A stretch of 64,000 nt of DNA from Herbiconiux moechotypicola (GTDB lineage: Bacteria; Actinomycetota; Actinomycetes; Actinomycetales; Microbacteriaceae). The notes beneath the pieces were generated by a model. That model saw nothing but the letters and a program-made list of their open reading frames with translations, did not search any database and was not told where the DNA came from. How positions within the stretch are numbered: position 1 is the stretch's first letter; every line of letters starts with the position of its first letter. This document shows positions 50,635 to 60,679 of this stretch, piece after piece. The DNA lies in NCBI RefSeq assembly GCF_024979255.1, contig NZ_JANLCN010000001.1, positions 62,001 to 126,000 of the forward strand, read 5' to 3'. The translations under genes and the position numbers were made by a program.

Positions 50635-51861
50635 ATGCCCCTGCCCAGAAGTCCGTTCGTCACGTCTCCCAGACGTCCTCGCCGCGCTCGTTCGGGCGTG
50701 CTCGCCGCCTCGACCGTGGTGGTCGCGGTCGCGATCGCCGCCGCGGCTCCGGCCGCCGCCACCGCCGCGCCTCTGCCGGCCTCCGCGCCCGCCGTGTCCG
50801 CCGGCTCCCTCGCCGACCCTCTCGCCGTGCTCGGCGCCATCGCCCCCGAGCTCCTCGACGACACGCGCATCCCCGCCGGTGCAGGCACCCGGGCCGACCT
50901 GCGGGCGGCGGGTGCGGGCACCGCGTTCGACGTCGAGATCCCCGCCGACCCGTCCTCAGCGCTCTCGCTCACGCCCACCGAGACCGAGGGCTCCGGTCTG
51001 CCGGTGGCCATCACGATCGGCGGCGCCGAAGGGCAGGCCAAGAATCACGGCGGCATCACCGCGTACTCCGGCGGGCACGACTCGGCGGCCTACGTGCAAC
51101 CGGTCGAGAACGGCGTGCGCCTGCTCACCGCGCTCGCGAGCCCCGCCGCCGGTTCCGACTTCTCGTACGACTTCGCCCTCCCCGACGGTGCCTACCCCAC
51201 CGAGCTGCCCACGGGGGAGACCCTCCTCTCCGACGCCGCGCACCACTACATCGGCACCCTCGAGGCGCCCTGGGCGCGGGATGCCACCGGCCGCGAGCTC
51301 GCCACGAGCTACAGCTGGAGCGGGCACACCCTCATCCAGCACGTGGAACTCGCCGCCGACACCGCCTTCCCCGTGCTGCTCGACCCCCTGTGGCTCTACA
51401 GCTACGACTTCTCCACCACGAGCACCGGATGGGCGGTGAACCACCCGAAGGCCACCGAGGGCTCGGTGTCGCGCCTGCTGCACGGCTGCTTCAACTGCTG
51501 GTTCCCCATCTTCGGGGCGCCGCGCAGCTACCCCGCCGACGGGCAGATCCTGCCGCTCAGCATCACCCCGTTCACCTGGTCGCCCACGGCCGCGCCGGTG
51601 CGCTCGCAGACGGCGAACGGCGGGGCCCTGCAGTTCGTGGCGCTCGACGGCCATTTCGACGGCGCCGGATCGGTCATCACGTTCTCGTGGTACAACGATC
51701 CGAGCGGCTACCTCCACCTCTACGTGCACGCGATGGTGATGAAGGACAACGGCCCCTACCTCAACGTGCTCAACGCACGCGCGGCGGGCGCGAACTGGCT
51801 GCTGTACTGGAAGAAGGTCGCCGACAACGCGAACGGCACGAGCGGAGGCGGCGGGGTATGA
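50635..51861 (+). CDS. secreted protein of unknown function
   Basis: A 408-residue exported protein. A long twin-basic signal (RRPRRARSGVLAASTVVVAV, ending near ATAAP) directs secretion. The mature part is mostly beta with many Y, W and G residues, for example WLYSYDFSTTSTGWAVN and YNDPSGYLHLYVHAMVM, and has one close cysteine pair (LLHGCFNCWFP). There is no membrane anchor. I do not recognise a domain. Shine-Dalgarno GAGGAAAGG is strong. It overlaps the next membrane protein gene by four bases. Confidence 0.65.
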   Translation: MPLPRSPFVTSPRRPRRARSGVLAASTVVVAVAIAAAAPAAATAAPLPASAPAVSAGSLADPLAVLGAIAPELLDDTRIPAGAGTRADLRAAGAGTAFDVEIPADPSSALSLTPTETEGSGLPVAITIGGAEGQAKNHGGITAYSGGHDSAAYVQPVENGVRLLTALASPAAGSDFSYDFALPDGAYPTELPTGETLLSDAAHHYIGTLEAPWARDATGRELATSYSWSGHTLIQHVELAADTAFPVLLDPLWLYSYDFSTTSTGWAVNHPKATEGSVSRLLHGCFNCWFPIFGAPRSYPADGQILPLSITPFTWSPTAAPVRSQTANGGALQFVALDGHFDGAGSVITFSWYNDPSGYLHLYVHAMVMKDNGPYLNVLNARAAGANWLLYWKKVADNANGTSGGGGV

Positions 51862-52337
51862 CGAGTGGTCGTGAGCGGCGCGCGGCCCGCCCGCGCCCAC
51901 CGCTCACGACCGCCCTGCTCGCCCTGCCGGCGGGCGGGCTCGCCACCGCCCTTCTCGCCATCGCGTTCGCGATCGTCGTCTACGGCTCCGACGCCGTGCT
52001 CGACCCCGCTTCCGAGGGCGGCACGGGTTCCGCCGGCCTCGTGCTCTACGCCGCGTTCTGGGCCATGGTGCTCGGCTCGCTGATCGGAGTGGGGCTCGGG
52101 ATGGCCGTCGCGATCGTGGCCGTGGTGTCGTGGGGGCTGCGGGCGCCGCGGTGGGTGGTGGCTTCGGCCTGCGGCGTGGTCGTGACCGTGCTGGCCTTCG
52201 TGCTGGTGCCGGAGTCGCTCACCCACGCGCAGTCGTTCACCCTGGCCGCCCTGGGTTCGGCGCACGGGATCGCCGGCGCGATCCTGCTCGCCTGGGCCGG
52301 AGAGGCTCGTGCCGGGGCGCGGCTCCGACAGCTCTGA
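51858..52337 (+). CDS. four-span membrane protein of unknown function
   Basis: A 159-residue protein with a short basic N-terminus and four hydrophobic spans (TALLALPAGGLATALLAIAF, VLYAAFWAMVLGSLIGVGLG, WVVASACGVVVTVLAFVLV and AHGIAGAILLAWAG). Its ATG overlaps the secreted-protein stop by four bases, so the two are made together. No family recognised. Confidence 0.65.
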   Translation: MTSGRERRAARPRPPLTTALLALPAGGLATALLAIAFAIVVYGSDAVLDPASEGGTGSAGLVLYAAFWAMVLGSLIGVGLGMAVAIVAVVSWGLRAPRWVVASACGVVVTVLAFVLVPESLTHAQSFTLAALGSAHGIAGAILLAWAGEARAGARLRQL

Positions 52338-52406
52338 TGCGGTGCCGAAGCTGGAAGAACGGCGAACGAACGGCCACACGTAACACCGACGACATGTGAG
52401 GCCGGG

Positions 52407-52412
52407 TAACGT
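52407..52412 (+). promoter_or_regulatory. -10 box of a leaderless start
   Basis: TAACGT lies six bases before the ATG at 52419. Confidence 0.45.
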
Positions 52413-52418
52413 CACGGT

Positions 52419-52949
52419 ATGGAAGGGCGCGCCGACGACGACACGATCACCGCGGAGCTCGGGCGACTGCTCGAGTCGACGGTGCGGCGCCTCGAGGCCG
52501 ACGGCGCCCGTACCGAGGCGCTCGCGAGCTACCAGAGCCGGCGCCCCATCCTCGGCGTGCGGCGCTCGCCGGTGATGGTGCCGGTCGACCGGGTCTGGCG
52601 GCTGGGGGTGCTGCTGCTGGATGCACGGGGCCGGCTGTTCACCATCGGTTCGGTTACCCGCGCGGTCGAACCGGGCCGGGCCACTCACCAGAACCCGCGC
52701 GCCGAGGAGCGCCGCGACCATCGGCGGGCCGCCTATCAGGGCAAGTTCGCCGAGGGCGACACCGTGAACTGGGACGCCCAGGAGGTCGAGCTCGACGAGG
52801 CCGCGCTCCGCGCCGGCGACGGGGTCGTCGCCCTGCGTGACGGCGTGCTCTCCGTGCGCTGGAGTAAACAGGCGGGGCCCGACGGCTACACGGCCCTGGC
52901 GCCCTATCTCGACGAACGGGCCGCGCTGCTCACGGCGCCGCTGCCCTGA
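52419..52949 (+). CDS. hypothetical protein, 176 residues
   Basis: A soluble charged protein with a helical N-terminal 40 residues (AELGRLLESTVRRLEADGAR), then a mixed region with VWRLGVLLLDARGRLFTIG and a basic loop ERRDHRRAAYQ, then VNWDAQEVELDEAALRAGDG. No recognised domain. The TAACGT box six bases upstream supports ATG 52419. The 145 bases after its stop (52950-53094) hold nothing I can identify. Confidence 0.6.
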   Translation: MEGRADDDTITAELGRLLESTVRRLEADGARTEALASYQSRRPILGVRRSPVMVPVDRVWRLGVLLLDARGRLFTIGSVTRAVEPGRATHQNPRAEERRDHRRAAYQGKFAEGDTVNWDAQEVELDEAALRAGDGVVALRDGVLSVRWSKQAGPDGYTALAPYLDERAALLTAPLP

Positions 52950-53094
52950 GCGCGACGGGGGCGCCGCCGCTCGAGCCGGCCACCGACCGCATCGCCTCCC
53001 GCCTCGTCGACCGTCCGTCCTGACCTCCCGCACCGTCCGCATCCGGCCCCACCCCGCACCGCCCGACCGTCTCGACCCGAACCGAAGGAGCACC

Positions 53095-53238
53095 GTGAAC
53101 CACCCGCACGCCGCACCACCGCAGCCGTTCGCCGACCGGTCACCCGCCGTTCACACACCGGCCGCATCCGGAACCTACTCTCCGACGATGCCCCGCTCCC
53201 GCCGCTCGCCCCGCCTCACCCGCGGAGGGCGCTCATGA
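53095..53238 (+). CDS. small leader ORF, 47 residues, coupled to GH92
   Basis: A GTG at 53095, preceded four bases earlier by AAGGAG, opens a 47-residue frame rich in proline, histidine and arginine (start NHPHAAPPQPFADRS, end RRSPRLTRGGRS). Its TGA overlaps the GH92 ATG by four bases (53235-53238), the same coupling used by the true operons here. It has no membrane span or known motif. It may be a regulatory leader peptide, a real small protein or chance; the Shine-Dalgarno and overlap favour translation. Confidence 0.4.
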   Translation: MNHPHAAPPQPFADRSPAVHTPAASGTYSPTMPRSRRSPRLTRGGRS

Positions 53239-55838
53239 TCGAACGGGTCGACCCCTTCATCGGCACCGACGTCACCGAGCTCGCGCCGCAGACCGGGCTC
53301 GCCGCCACCTGGTGGTGGCCGAAACCGCAGATCGGCAACACGCATCCGGGTGCGGTGTACCCGCTCGGCATGGTGTCCGCCTGCGCCTACTCGGGCGCCT
53401 ACCCCACGGGGTACGGGCGCTATGACCTGAGCCTCGAGGGCATCCCCTCGCCGCTCTACGACACCAACCGCGCGAGCGGCTTCTCGCACTTCCAGCAGTC
53501 GGGCACCGGCGCCATCCGCAAGTACTACAACTACTTCAGGGTCACCCCCATGGTGGAGCCGCTCGACGTGCTCGGGCGCAGCTGGGACATCGTGGAGGAG
53601 GCGGCGGAGCCCGGGTACTACTCGGCCACCCTCGACTCGGGCGTGACCGCCGAGATCACCGTGGGCCCCAAGAGCGCCGTGCACCGCTACACCTTCCCCC
53701 GGCACGGCAACGCGCGCGTGGTGATCGACTTCTCGCTCGGCGGTCTCGCCATCCCCTACGGCTCCACCATCCCGCTGCGGGCGCACCTCGAGACGCTCTC
53801 GCCGGGAGTCGCCAACGGGACGGTCGTGGCCGAGGGGGCGCCCATCTCGGTGCACATCGAGGCCGACACCCCGCAGTGGCGGCAGATGCTCTGGTACGAT
53901 CGTCGGCTCATGCCGGGCGGGACGCGGCTCGACTTCGACCACATCCGCCCCACCACGCTGCGCAACTTCGGTCTGATGTGGGCAGGCCCGAGCGAGCCGG
54001 GGCAGACCATCGAGCTGCGCATCGGCTTCTCGTTCCGCGGCGTGGAGCAGGCCGAGAAGAACCTCAGGCACGACTGCGGCCCCGGCCCCGCCCGCTTCGA
54101 GGCGCGGCGTGAGCGCACCCAGAAGACCTGGCGCAAACAGCTCAAGACCATCGCGGTCGACACCCCGAGCCCGGCCCGTCGCACCGTGTTCTCGACCGCG
54201 CTCTACCACTCGCTCGTCAAGCCGAGCTTCGCGGCCGACGAGAGCCCGTTCTGGCCCGCCGACGGCCCCTTCGCCTTCGACATCTCGACCATGTGGGACA
54301 TCTACCGCACCCAGCTGCCGCTGCTCACCGCGCTCTTCCCCGAGAAGGCGGTCGAGCTGGCCAACGCGCTGCTCACCATCTGCGAGGAGGAGGGCAACTT
54401 CCCCATCGGGTACCGGCTCGCCCGCGGCGGCGACCGTTTCTCGCGGCAGGGCAGCGCGCTCGCACACACCTTCCTGGCCGACCTCTGCCAGCTCGGCGTG
54501 CCGGGCATCGACTGGGACTGGGCGCTCGTGCACATGAGCGACGACCTGCGCCGCACCTACGGCGAGGAGTACCTGCTGCGCGGCGAGGCGCATCCGATCA
54601 GCCACACCCTCGACCTCGCCTTCGGCTACTGGTGCACCGCGAAGGTCGCCCGGCACGTGGGCGACCGGGCGCTCGCCGCGCAGTTCGAGGAGCTCGCGGA
54701 GCGCTGGGTGAACGCCTACGACCCCGAGTCGGGCCTGCTCAAGGACAGCACCTACTACGAGGGCAGCCGCTACAACTACTCGTTCCGCCTGCAGCACGAC
54801 ATGGAGGGCCGCATCGCGGTGAGCGGTGGGCGCGAGCGCTTTCTCGAGCAGCTCGACGCCTTCTTCGGCTACGGGGCGGATGCGGTGGTGCAGCCTGGCA
54901 ACAAGCCGGGCGCCGCCGAGTTGCTGGCCGGGTACAAGCTCGGCCGCTTCGAGGGGCTCAACAACGAGCCCGACATGGATGCGCCGTGGGCCTACCACTA
55001 CGCCGGCCGGCCCGACCGCACGGCCGAGATCGTGCACAACGTGGTGCACCAGCAGTTCGGCACGGGGCGGGGCGGGCTGCCCGGCAACGACGACTCGGGC
55101 GGGCTGAGCTCGTGGTACGTGTGGGCGTCGCTCGGGCTGTTCCCGGTGGCGGGGCAGAACATCTACCTCGTGAACGCGCCGTCGTTCCGAGAGGCGACGA
55201 TCGCCGTGGCCGGGGGAGAGTTCTCGATCCGCACCGCCGGGTTCGTCGAGCCCGAGGCCGGCGGGCCCGTGCAGTACGTGCAGTCGGTCACGCTCGACGG
55301 GCGTCCTCTGTCGCGCACGTGGATCACGGGCGAGGAGTTCCACGAGGGCGGGTCGCTCGTGGTGACGCTGGGGCCCGCGCCGAGCGCGTGGGGAACCGAC
55401 GCCGCCGCAGTGCCGCCGTCGAGCCGGCCGACCATCGCGCCGGAGCCTACGACCGCGATCGTGCCCGAGGGGGCGGAGGGGACGGCCGGGATCGCACCGG
55501 CCGCGCACGACGCGGTGATCGACGCGGCCACCGGGCCGATCGACCTCGCGGCGGTCGCCGAACTGCGGGCGGCGGAGGTCGCCGCGGCCGACGCCGACGC
55601 CGACGCCCTCGCCGAAGAGGCGCTCGAGTCGGAACTCGACATCGAGCTCGACGTCGAGCCGGGCGACGACGCCGACCCCCACGAAGACCACCCGGCCATC
55701 GTCACCGACGTCGCGCATCCGCTGCGTGTCGTGCCCGACCCGGCGGACCCCTCAGACCAGAGCACCACCCGCACCACCCCCACCAACGCCCGCCCCGACG
55801 GAGGCGACCCGCCTCCCGCGAGAGGAGCCACCCCATGA
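53235..55838 (+). CDS. alpha-mannosidase, glycoside hydrolase family 92
   Basis: An 867-residue GH92 protein. This family of calcium-dependent exo-alpha-mannosidases mostly cleaves alpha-1,2-mannosyl bonds. The N-terminal signature is IGNTHPGAVYPLGM (residues 33-46). The helical barrel shows STMWDIYRTQLPLLTAL, QHDMEGRIAVSGG and GNDDSGGLSSWYVWASLGLF. Residues 1-719 are the enzyme. Residues 720-867 are an added alanine/acid-rich tail (for example ALAEEALESELDIELD) with no known domain. There is no signal peptide, unlike many secreted GH92 enzymes. GGAGGG precedes the ATG. It overlaps the next GT4 gene by four bases. Confidence 0.88.
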   Translation: MIERVDPFIGTDVTELAPQTGLAATWWWPKPQIGNTHPGAVYPLGMVSACAYSGAYPTGYGRYDLSLEGIPSPLYDTNRASGFSHFQQSGTGAIRKYYNYFRVTPMVEPLDVLGRSWDIVEEAAEPGYYSATLDSGVTAEITVGPKSAVHRYTFPRHGNARVVIDFSLGGLAIPYGSTIPLRAHLETLSPGVANGTVVAEGAPISVHIEADTPQWRQMLWYDRRLMPGGTRLDFDHIRPTTLRNFGLMWAGPSEPGQTIELRIGFSFRGVEQAEKNLRHDCGPGPARFEARRERTQKTWRKQLKTIAVDTPSPARRTVFSTALYHSLVKPSFAADESPFWPADGPFAFDISTMWDIYRTQLPLLTALFPEKAVELANALLTICEEEGNFPIGYRLARGGDRFSRQGSALAHTFLADLCQLGVPGIDWDWALVHMSDDLRRTYGEEYLLRGEAHPISHTLDLAFGYWCTAKVARHVGDRALAAQFEELAERWVNAYDPESGLLKDSTYYEGSRYNYSFRLQHDMEGRIAVSGGRERFLEQLDAFFGYGADAVVQPGNKPGAAELLAGYKLGRFEGLNNEPDMDAPWAYHYAGRPDRTAEIVHNVVHQQFGTGRGGLPGNDDSGGLSSWYVWASLGLFPVAGQNIYLVNAPSFREATIAVAGGEFSIRTAGFVEPEAGGPVQYVQSVTLDGRPLSRTWITGEEFHEGGSLVVTLGPAPSAWGTDAAAVPPSSRPTIAPEPTTAIVPEGAEGTAGIAPAAHDAVIDAATGPIDLAAVAELRAAEVAAADADADALAEEALESELDIELDVEPGDDADPHEDHPAIVTDVAHPLRVVPDPADPSDQSTTRTTPTNARPDGGDPPPARGATP

Positions 55839-57121
55839 CCGAGATCCGCAACCGCCTGGTCATCGTCGTCCGAGCCGATCCGGTGATCTGCGGCCACTCC
55901 GTGGAGGGCCGCAACCTCGCCGAGACCGCGCTCACCCGCGGCTTCGACGAGGTGCGCATCGTCACCTGGCCGATCGAGCGGCTCGAGGCCGCGGGTCTGC
56001 CGCTGAAGCCGCTCGACTCGGTGCTGCCGTACAGCCCCGGAATCATCGTCGAGCGGCCCGCCCCCGTGGGCGACTACAAGGTGCCCGACGGGCGCTACCT
56101 GGCCGGCATCACCGGCCGCCTCGTCGAGCTGTTCACCGACGGCGTGCCCACTGTGGCGCTCTCGCTCTACCTCAGCCCGCACACCATCGCGGTGGCCGAC
56201 GCCGTGCGTGCGGCGTGGGGCACGGGCCTGCCCGTGAACGTGACCACCATCGCCGAGGCGGTGGGCTCCGACGTCACGAACGTGGTGCGCACCGCGGTGG
56301 AGGAGGGGCGGCTGGGAGCCGCCGCGCACATCCTCTCGTCGTACCTCTCGCAAGACCACTGCGTGGCCGTGTCGGAGTACACCCGCGACCTCATCATCAG
56401 CGAGGCCGCGCGGGTCGACGAGCAGCACGGCACGCGGTTCGCCGACCAGTGCCGTGAGCGCATCGTGGTGTCGTACCCCGCGATCGACGCGGCGCAGTAC
56501 CTCGACCTCGACCCCGCCGCCAAGGCCGCCGAGCTGTCGTCGCGCGGGCTCGTCGACGACGGGTACCTGTTCTTCCTCTCGCGGCTCACGGATGCGAAGG
56601 GGGTCGACGACCTCATCGCCGGGTTCGAGCGCAGCGAGGTGGGGCGCAGCACCGAGCTGCCGCTCGTGATCGCGGGGCGCGGGCCGCAGGCGTCGCAGCT
56701 GAAGGAACTGGCGGCCGCTTCGCCGCTGGCGCACCGCATCCGTTTCCTCGAAGACGTGGGCGACGCTGAGAAGCCCTACTTGATGAACGGGTGCACGGCG
56801 TTCGTGCTGCCGTCGAAGCCGCGGCCGGAGTTCGTGGAGACCTTCGGCATCGCGCTCGCGGAGAAGATGCTCGCGGGCGGCGGGCCGGTGATCACCACGC
56901 TCACCGGCGGAATCGGCGAGGCGATCGGCGACCACGCGATCGTGGTGCCGGTGAACGACCCCGACGCGATCGCGGCGGCCATCGACCGCGCCGTGCTGCA
57001 CACCACGCCCGAGCAGCGGCTGGAGTGGGCCGACGAGGCGCGCGCGTTCGCGCTGCAGTTCGACCGGCACCACGTGTTCGACAAGCTGTTCGACCGCTTC
57101 CCCCGCTCCGTCGCCGTCTGA
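55835..57121 (+). CDS. glycosyltransferase, GT4 type
   Basis: A 428-residue glycosyltransferase with a GT-B fold. The C-terminal nucleotide-sugar domain is clear: LFFLSRLTDAKGVDDLIAGF, VIAGRGPQASQL, then VLPSKPRPEFVETFGIALAE with the conserved E-x7-E pair, and VPVNDPDAIAAAI. The N-terminal acceptor domain begins LVIVVRADPVICGHSVEGRN. AGAGGAG precedes the ATG, which overlaps the GH92 stop by four bases. The pairing of a mannosidase with a transferase suggests turnover of a mannose-containing glycan or glycoside; sugar and acceptor are unknown. Confidence 0.85.
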   Translation: MTEIRNRLVIVVRADPVICGHSVEGRNLAETALTRGFDEVRIVTWPIERLEAAGLPLKPLDSVLPYSPGIIVERPAPVGDYKVPDGRYLAGITGRLVELFTDGVPTVALSLYLSPHTIAVADAVRAAWGTGLPVNVTTIAEAVGSDVTNVVRTAVEEGRLGAAAHILSSYLSQDHCVAVSEYTRDLIISEAARVDEQHGTRFADQCRERIVVSYPAIDAAQYLDLDPAAKAAELSSRGLVDDGYLFFLSRLTDAKGVDDLIAGFERSEVGRSTELPLVIAGRGPQASQLKELAAASPLAHRIRFLEDVGDAEKPYLMNGCTAFVLPSKPRPEFVETFGIALAEKMLAGGGPVITTLTGGIGEAIGDHAIVVPVNDPDAIAAAIDRAVLHTTPEQRLEWADEARAFALQFDRHHVFDKLFDRFPRSVAV

Positions 57122-57151
57122 GGCGACGTGGGCACGGCGGACGGGCGTGGG

Positions 57152-57157
57152 TAGGGT
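57152..57157 (+). promoter_or_regulatory. -10 box of a leaderless start
   Basis: TAGGGT lies six bases before the ATG at 57164. Confidence 0.45.
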
Positions 57158-57163
57158 GAGGGC

Positions 57164-57745
57164 ATGATCCCGACGGAGGCGACAGAGCGGCACCGGGCGA
57201 TCGCGGGGCGGTTCGCCGAGCTGACGCGTGGCGTGGCCGACACCGGGTGGGACGCGCCCAGCCCGGTGGAGGAGTGGGCGGCGCGCGATGTCGTGCGGCA
57301 CCTAGTGACCTGGCTGCCCGGCTTGCTCGCGGGCGGGAGCGACGTGGTGCTGCTCGCGGGTCCGTCGGTCGACGACGACCCCGTCGAGGCCTGGCGGGTG
57401 CACGCCGAGGCGGTGCAGGCGGTGCTCGACGACCCGGTCGCCGCCTACGCCCCCTTCAGCAACCCGCACACGGGGGAGATGCCGGTCGCGCAGGCGATCG
57501 ACCGCTTCTACACGACCGACGTGTTCCTGCACAGTTGGGACTTCGCCACCGCCACCGGGCAGACCCCCGCGCTCGACGGGGACGAGTGCCGCCGCCTGTT
57601 CGAGGGCATGGAACCCCTCGACGCGATGCTGCGCGCCTCCGGCCAGTATGGTCCGCGCGTCGACGTGTCACCCGACGCGCCCCCGCAAGACCGCCTCATC
57701 GCCTTCATCGGCCGCAACCCCGCCTGGCAGCGCCCGATGGCTTGA
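57164..57745 (+). CDS. TIGR03086-like protein (mycothiol-dependent-type fold)
   Basis: A 193-residue protein of the DinB/maleylpyruvate-isomerase-like group, TIGR03086 type. A four-helix bundle is expected; marks are WDAPSPVEEWAARDVVRHLV with the first metal histidine, and the later block FYTTDVFLHSWDFATATGQ, whose His and Asp are the usual metal partners. Some relatives use mycothiol as a thiol cofactor, which fits an actinobacterium. The substrate is unknown. A leaderless -10 box supports ATG 57164. Confidence 0.8.
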   Translation: MIPTEATERHRAIAGRFAELTRGVADTGWDAPSPVEEWAARDVVRHLVTWLPGLLAGGSDVVLLAGPSVDDDPVEAWRVHAEAVQAVLDDPVAAYAPFSNPHTGEMPVAQAIDRFYTTDVFLHSWDFATATGQTPALDGDECRRLFEGMEPLDAMLRASGQYGPRVDVSPDAPPQDRLIAFIGRNPAWQRPMA

Positions 57746-57839
57746 CTAATACGGAGCCGTCCCCTCCTCCACAACGCCACGCCCAGCGTCGACTCTCCAC
57801 AATTCACTCACTCGCGAGAGCGGTTCGCGCGGATATTCC

Positions 57840-57845
57840 TAGCCT
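57840..57845 (+). promoter_or_regulatory. -10 box of a leaderless start
   Basis: TAGCCT lies six bases before the ATG at 57852. Confidence 0.45.
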
Positions 57846-57851
57846 CGGTGC

Positions 57852-58349
57852 ATGACGCATGACTCCTCCGAGCCGCCACCGCTCACCTTCGCCGAACCCG
57901 GATCGACCTGGGCGGCGCTCGCCGCGCGCTTTCCGGCGACGGGCAACTGGCCGATCCATGTCGGCGGCGGCCATCGAGAGAGACCGTGGGAGCTCGACGA
58001 CGACACGCGAAACCTGCCTCTGGCGCTGATCAAAGTCGACGACCCAGCGGATTGCCTGGCCGAACTCGGCTGGTCGGGTGCGATCAACGCCGGGATGCTC
58101 GGGGTCGACGCTCGTGTCGTGCTGAAGTCGTGGCAGTCGCGCTTCGGTGCGTACGTGCACTCCACCTCTGGTGGCTCGCTGTCGGTGAGGGTGACGCGAC
58201 CGCCTCGCACCATCGCCGAAGCCCGGCTCGTGGCGCGGGAGCATTTCCACTTCTGTCGCTACGACAGTCAGTTTCACGGCATGGGCGGGATCGCACCCTC
58301 TGTCGCGACGCTCGTGGCGAACCACCAGTGGGATTTCTGGTGGGACTAA
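57852..58349 (+). CDS. DUF4253-like protein
   Basis: A 165-residue soluble protein with the pattern of DUF4253: an N-terminal WPIHVGGGHRERPWE, a central VDARVVLKSWQSRFGAYVHS, and the C-terminal SLSVRVTRPPRTIAEARLVA followed by EHFHFCRYD. The tail VANHQWDFWWD is also typical. Proteins of this kind occur as single accessory genes and are sometimes found with toxin or immunity loci. It ends 26 bases before the toxin-antitoxin pair that follows. Function unknown. Confidence 0.7.
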   Translation: MTHDSSEPPPLTFAEPGSTWAALAARFPATGNWPIHVGGGHRERPWELDDDTRNLPLALIKVDDPADCLAELGWSGAINAGMLGVDARVVLKSWQSRFGAYVHSTSGGSLSVRVTRPPRTIAEARLVAREHFHFCRYDSQFHGMGGIAPSVATLVANHQWDFWWD

Positions 58350-58351
58350 TG

Positions 58352-58375
58352 GTTGACCAACTAAACTTGGTCAAC
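58352..58375. promoter_or_regulatory. toxin-antitoxin operator, perfect inverted repeat
   Basis: GTTGACCAA (58352-58360) and TTGGTCAAC (58367-58375) are perfect 9-base arms around CTAAAC. The right arm abuts the antitoxin ATG. TAAACT (58362-58367) is a likely -10 inside the repeat, eight bases before the ATG, so a bound antitoxin complex would block transcription directly. Confidence 0.75.
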
Positions 58376-58606
58376 ATGACCGAGATGGTGAATGTGCAGG
58401 ACGCCAAGACGAGGATGTCGGAACTGCTAGCTCGCGTGGAGCGTGGCGAAGACTTCATCATCGCGCGCAGTGGCAAGCCCGTCGCCACCCTGAGGGCTGT
58501 CGATCCGGCACCACGGCGCGAGCTCGGTTTCGCGCCGGGAGCCGAGCTCCCCGATTCGTTCTGGGAGCCTCTCGACGACGAAGCCCTCGCGGCCTGGAGC
58601 CTCTAG
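58376..58606 (+). CDS. Phd/YefM-type antitoxin
   Basis: A 76-residue antitoxin. The N-terminal DNA-binding part VNVQDAKTRMSELLARVERG followed by IARSGKPVATLRAV is the Phd/YefM pattern. The C-terminal 30 residues, ending FWEPLDDEALAAW, would wrap the toxin. ATG 58376 follows the operator at once; ATG 58385 is an alternative. Its TAG shares one base with the toxin GTG (TAGTG). Confidence 0.87.
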   Translation: MTEMVNVQDAKTRMSELLARVERGEDFIIARSGKPVATLRAVDPAPRRELGFAPGAELPDSFWEPLDDEALAAWSL

Positions 58607-58998
58607 TGCGCCTGCTGCTGGACACGCACACGCTCTTCTGGGCGGTGCGCGATCCGACCCGCATCCCCGCGACCGCCACTGCGCTCCTCACCGATCCCGG
58701 CAACGAGTTGCTCGTCTCGTCCGTCACTCCGTGGGAGATGGGCATCAAGGTGCGGTCGGGCCGGTTTCCCGAGGCTGCACCGTTCCTCGCCGCACTGCCC
58801 CGATACCTCGAGGCGCTGGGTGCCGCGGAGCTACCCATCTCCGTCGAGCACTCGCTGGTGGCGGGCCAGTTCGAGTGGGAGCATCGTGATCCTTTCGACC
58901 GGATGCTCGGTGCGCAGGCCATCATCGAGAACGCCGTGCTGGTGTCGGCCGACGCCGTGTTCGCCACCCTGGGTGGGGTGCGACTCGCCTGGCGGTGA
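58606..58998 (+). CDS. PIN-domain toxin, VapC type
   Basis: A 130-residue PIN-domain ribonuclease. The acidic active site is complete: Asp6 in LLLDTHT, Glu44 in TPWEMGIK, Asp95 and Asp98 in HRDPFDRML, and Asp116 in VSADAVF. Such toxins cut tRNA or rRNA when the antitoxin is degraded. GTG 58606 shares a base with the antitoxin stop. The sequence belongs to the group usually paired with Phd-like rather than VapB-like antitoxins, as seen here. Confidence 0.9.
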   Translation: MRLLLDTHTLFWAVRDPTRIPATATALLTDPGNELLVSSVTPWEMGIKVRSGRFPEAAPFLAALPRYLEALGAAELPISVEHSLVAGQFEWEHRDPFDRMLGAQAIIENAVLVSADAVFATLGGVRLAWR

Positions 58999-59031
58999 CC
59001 TCGACGCGAGTGGTGCGAGGTGGGCGGGCGG

Positions 59032-60633
<1,602 letters not shown>

Positions 60634-60679
60634 TCAGGGAGCGACGGGGACGAGGATGGAGGGTGCTGCGACGGTGGGC

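Noticed and set aside
52950-53094. A hidden gene between the 176-residue protein and the small leader ORF
   Set aside because: All frames are short or lack a start signal and there is no recognisable motif; I see nothing here beyond GC-rich spacer.
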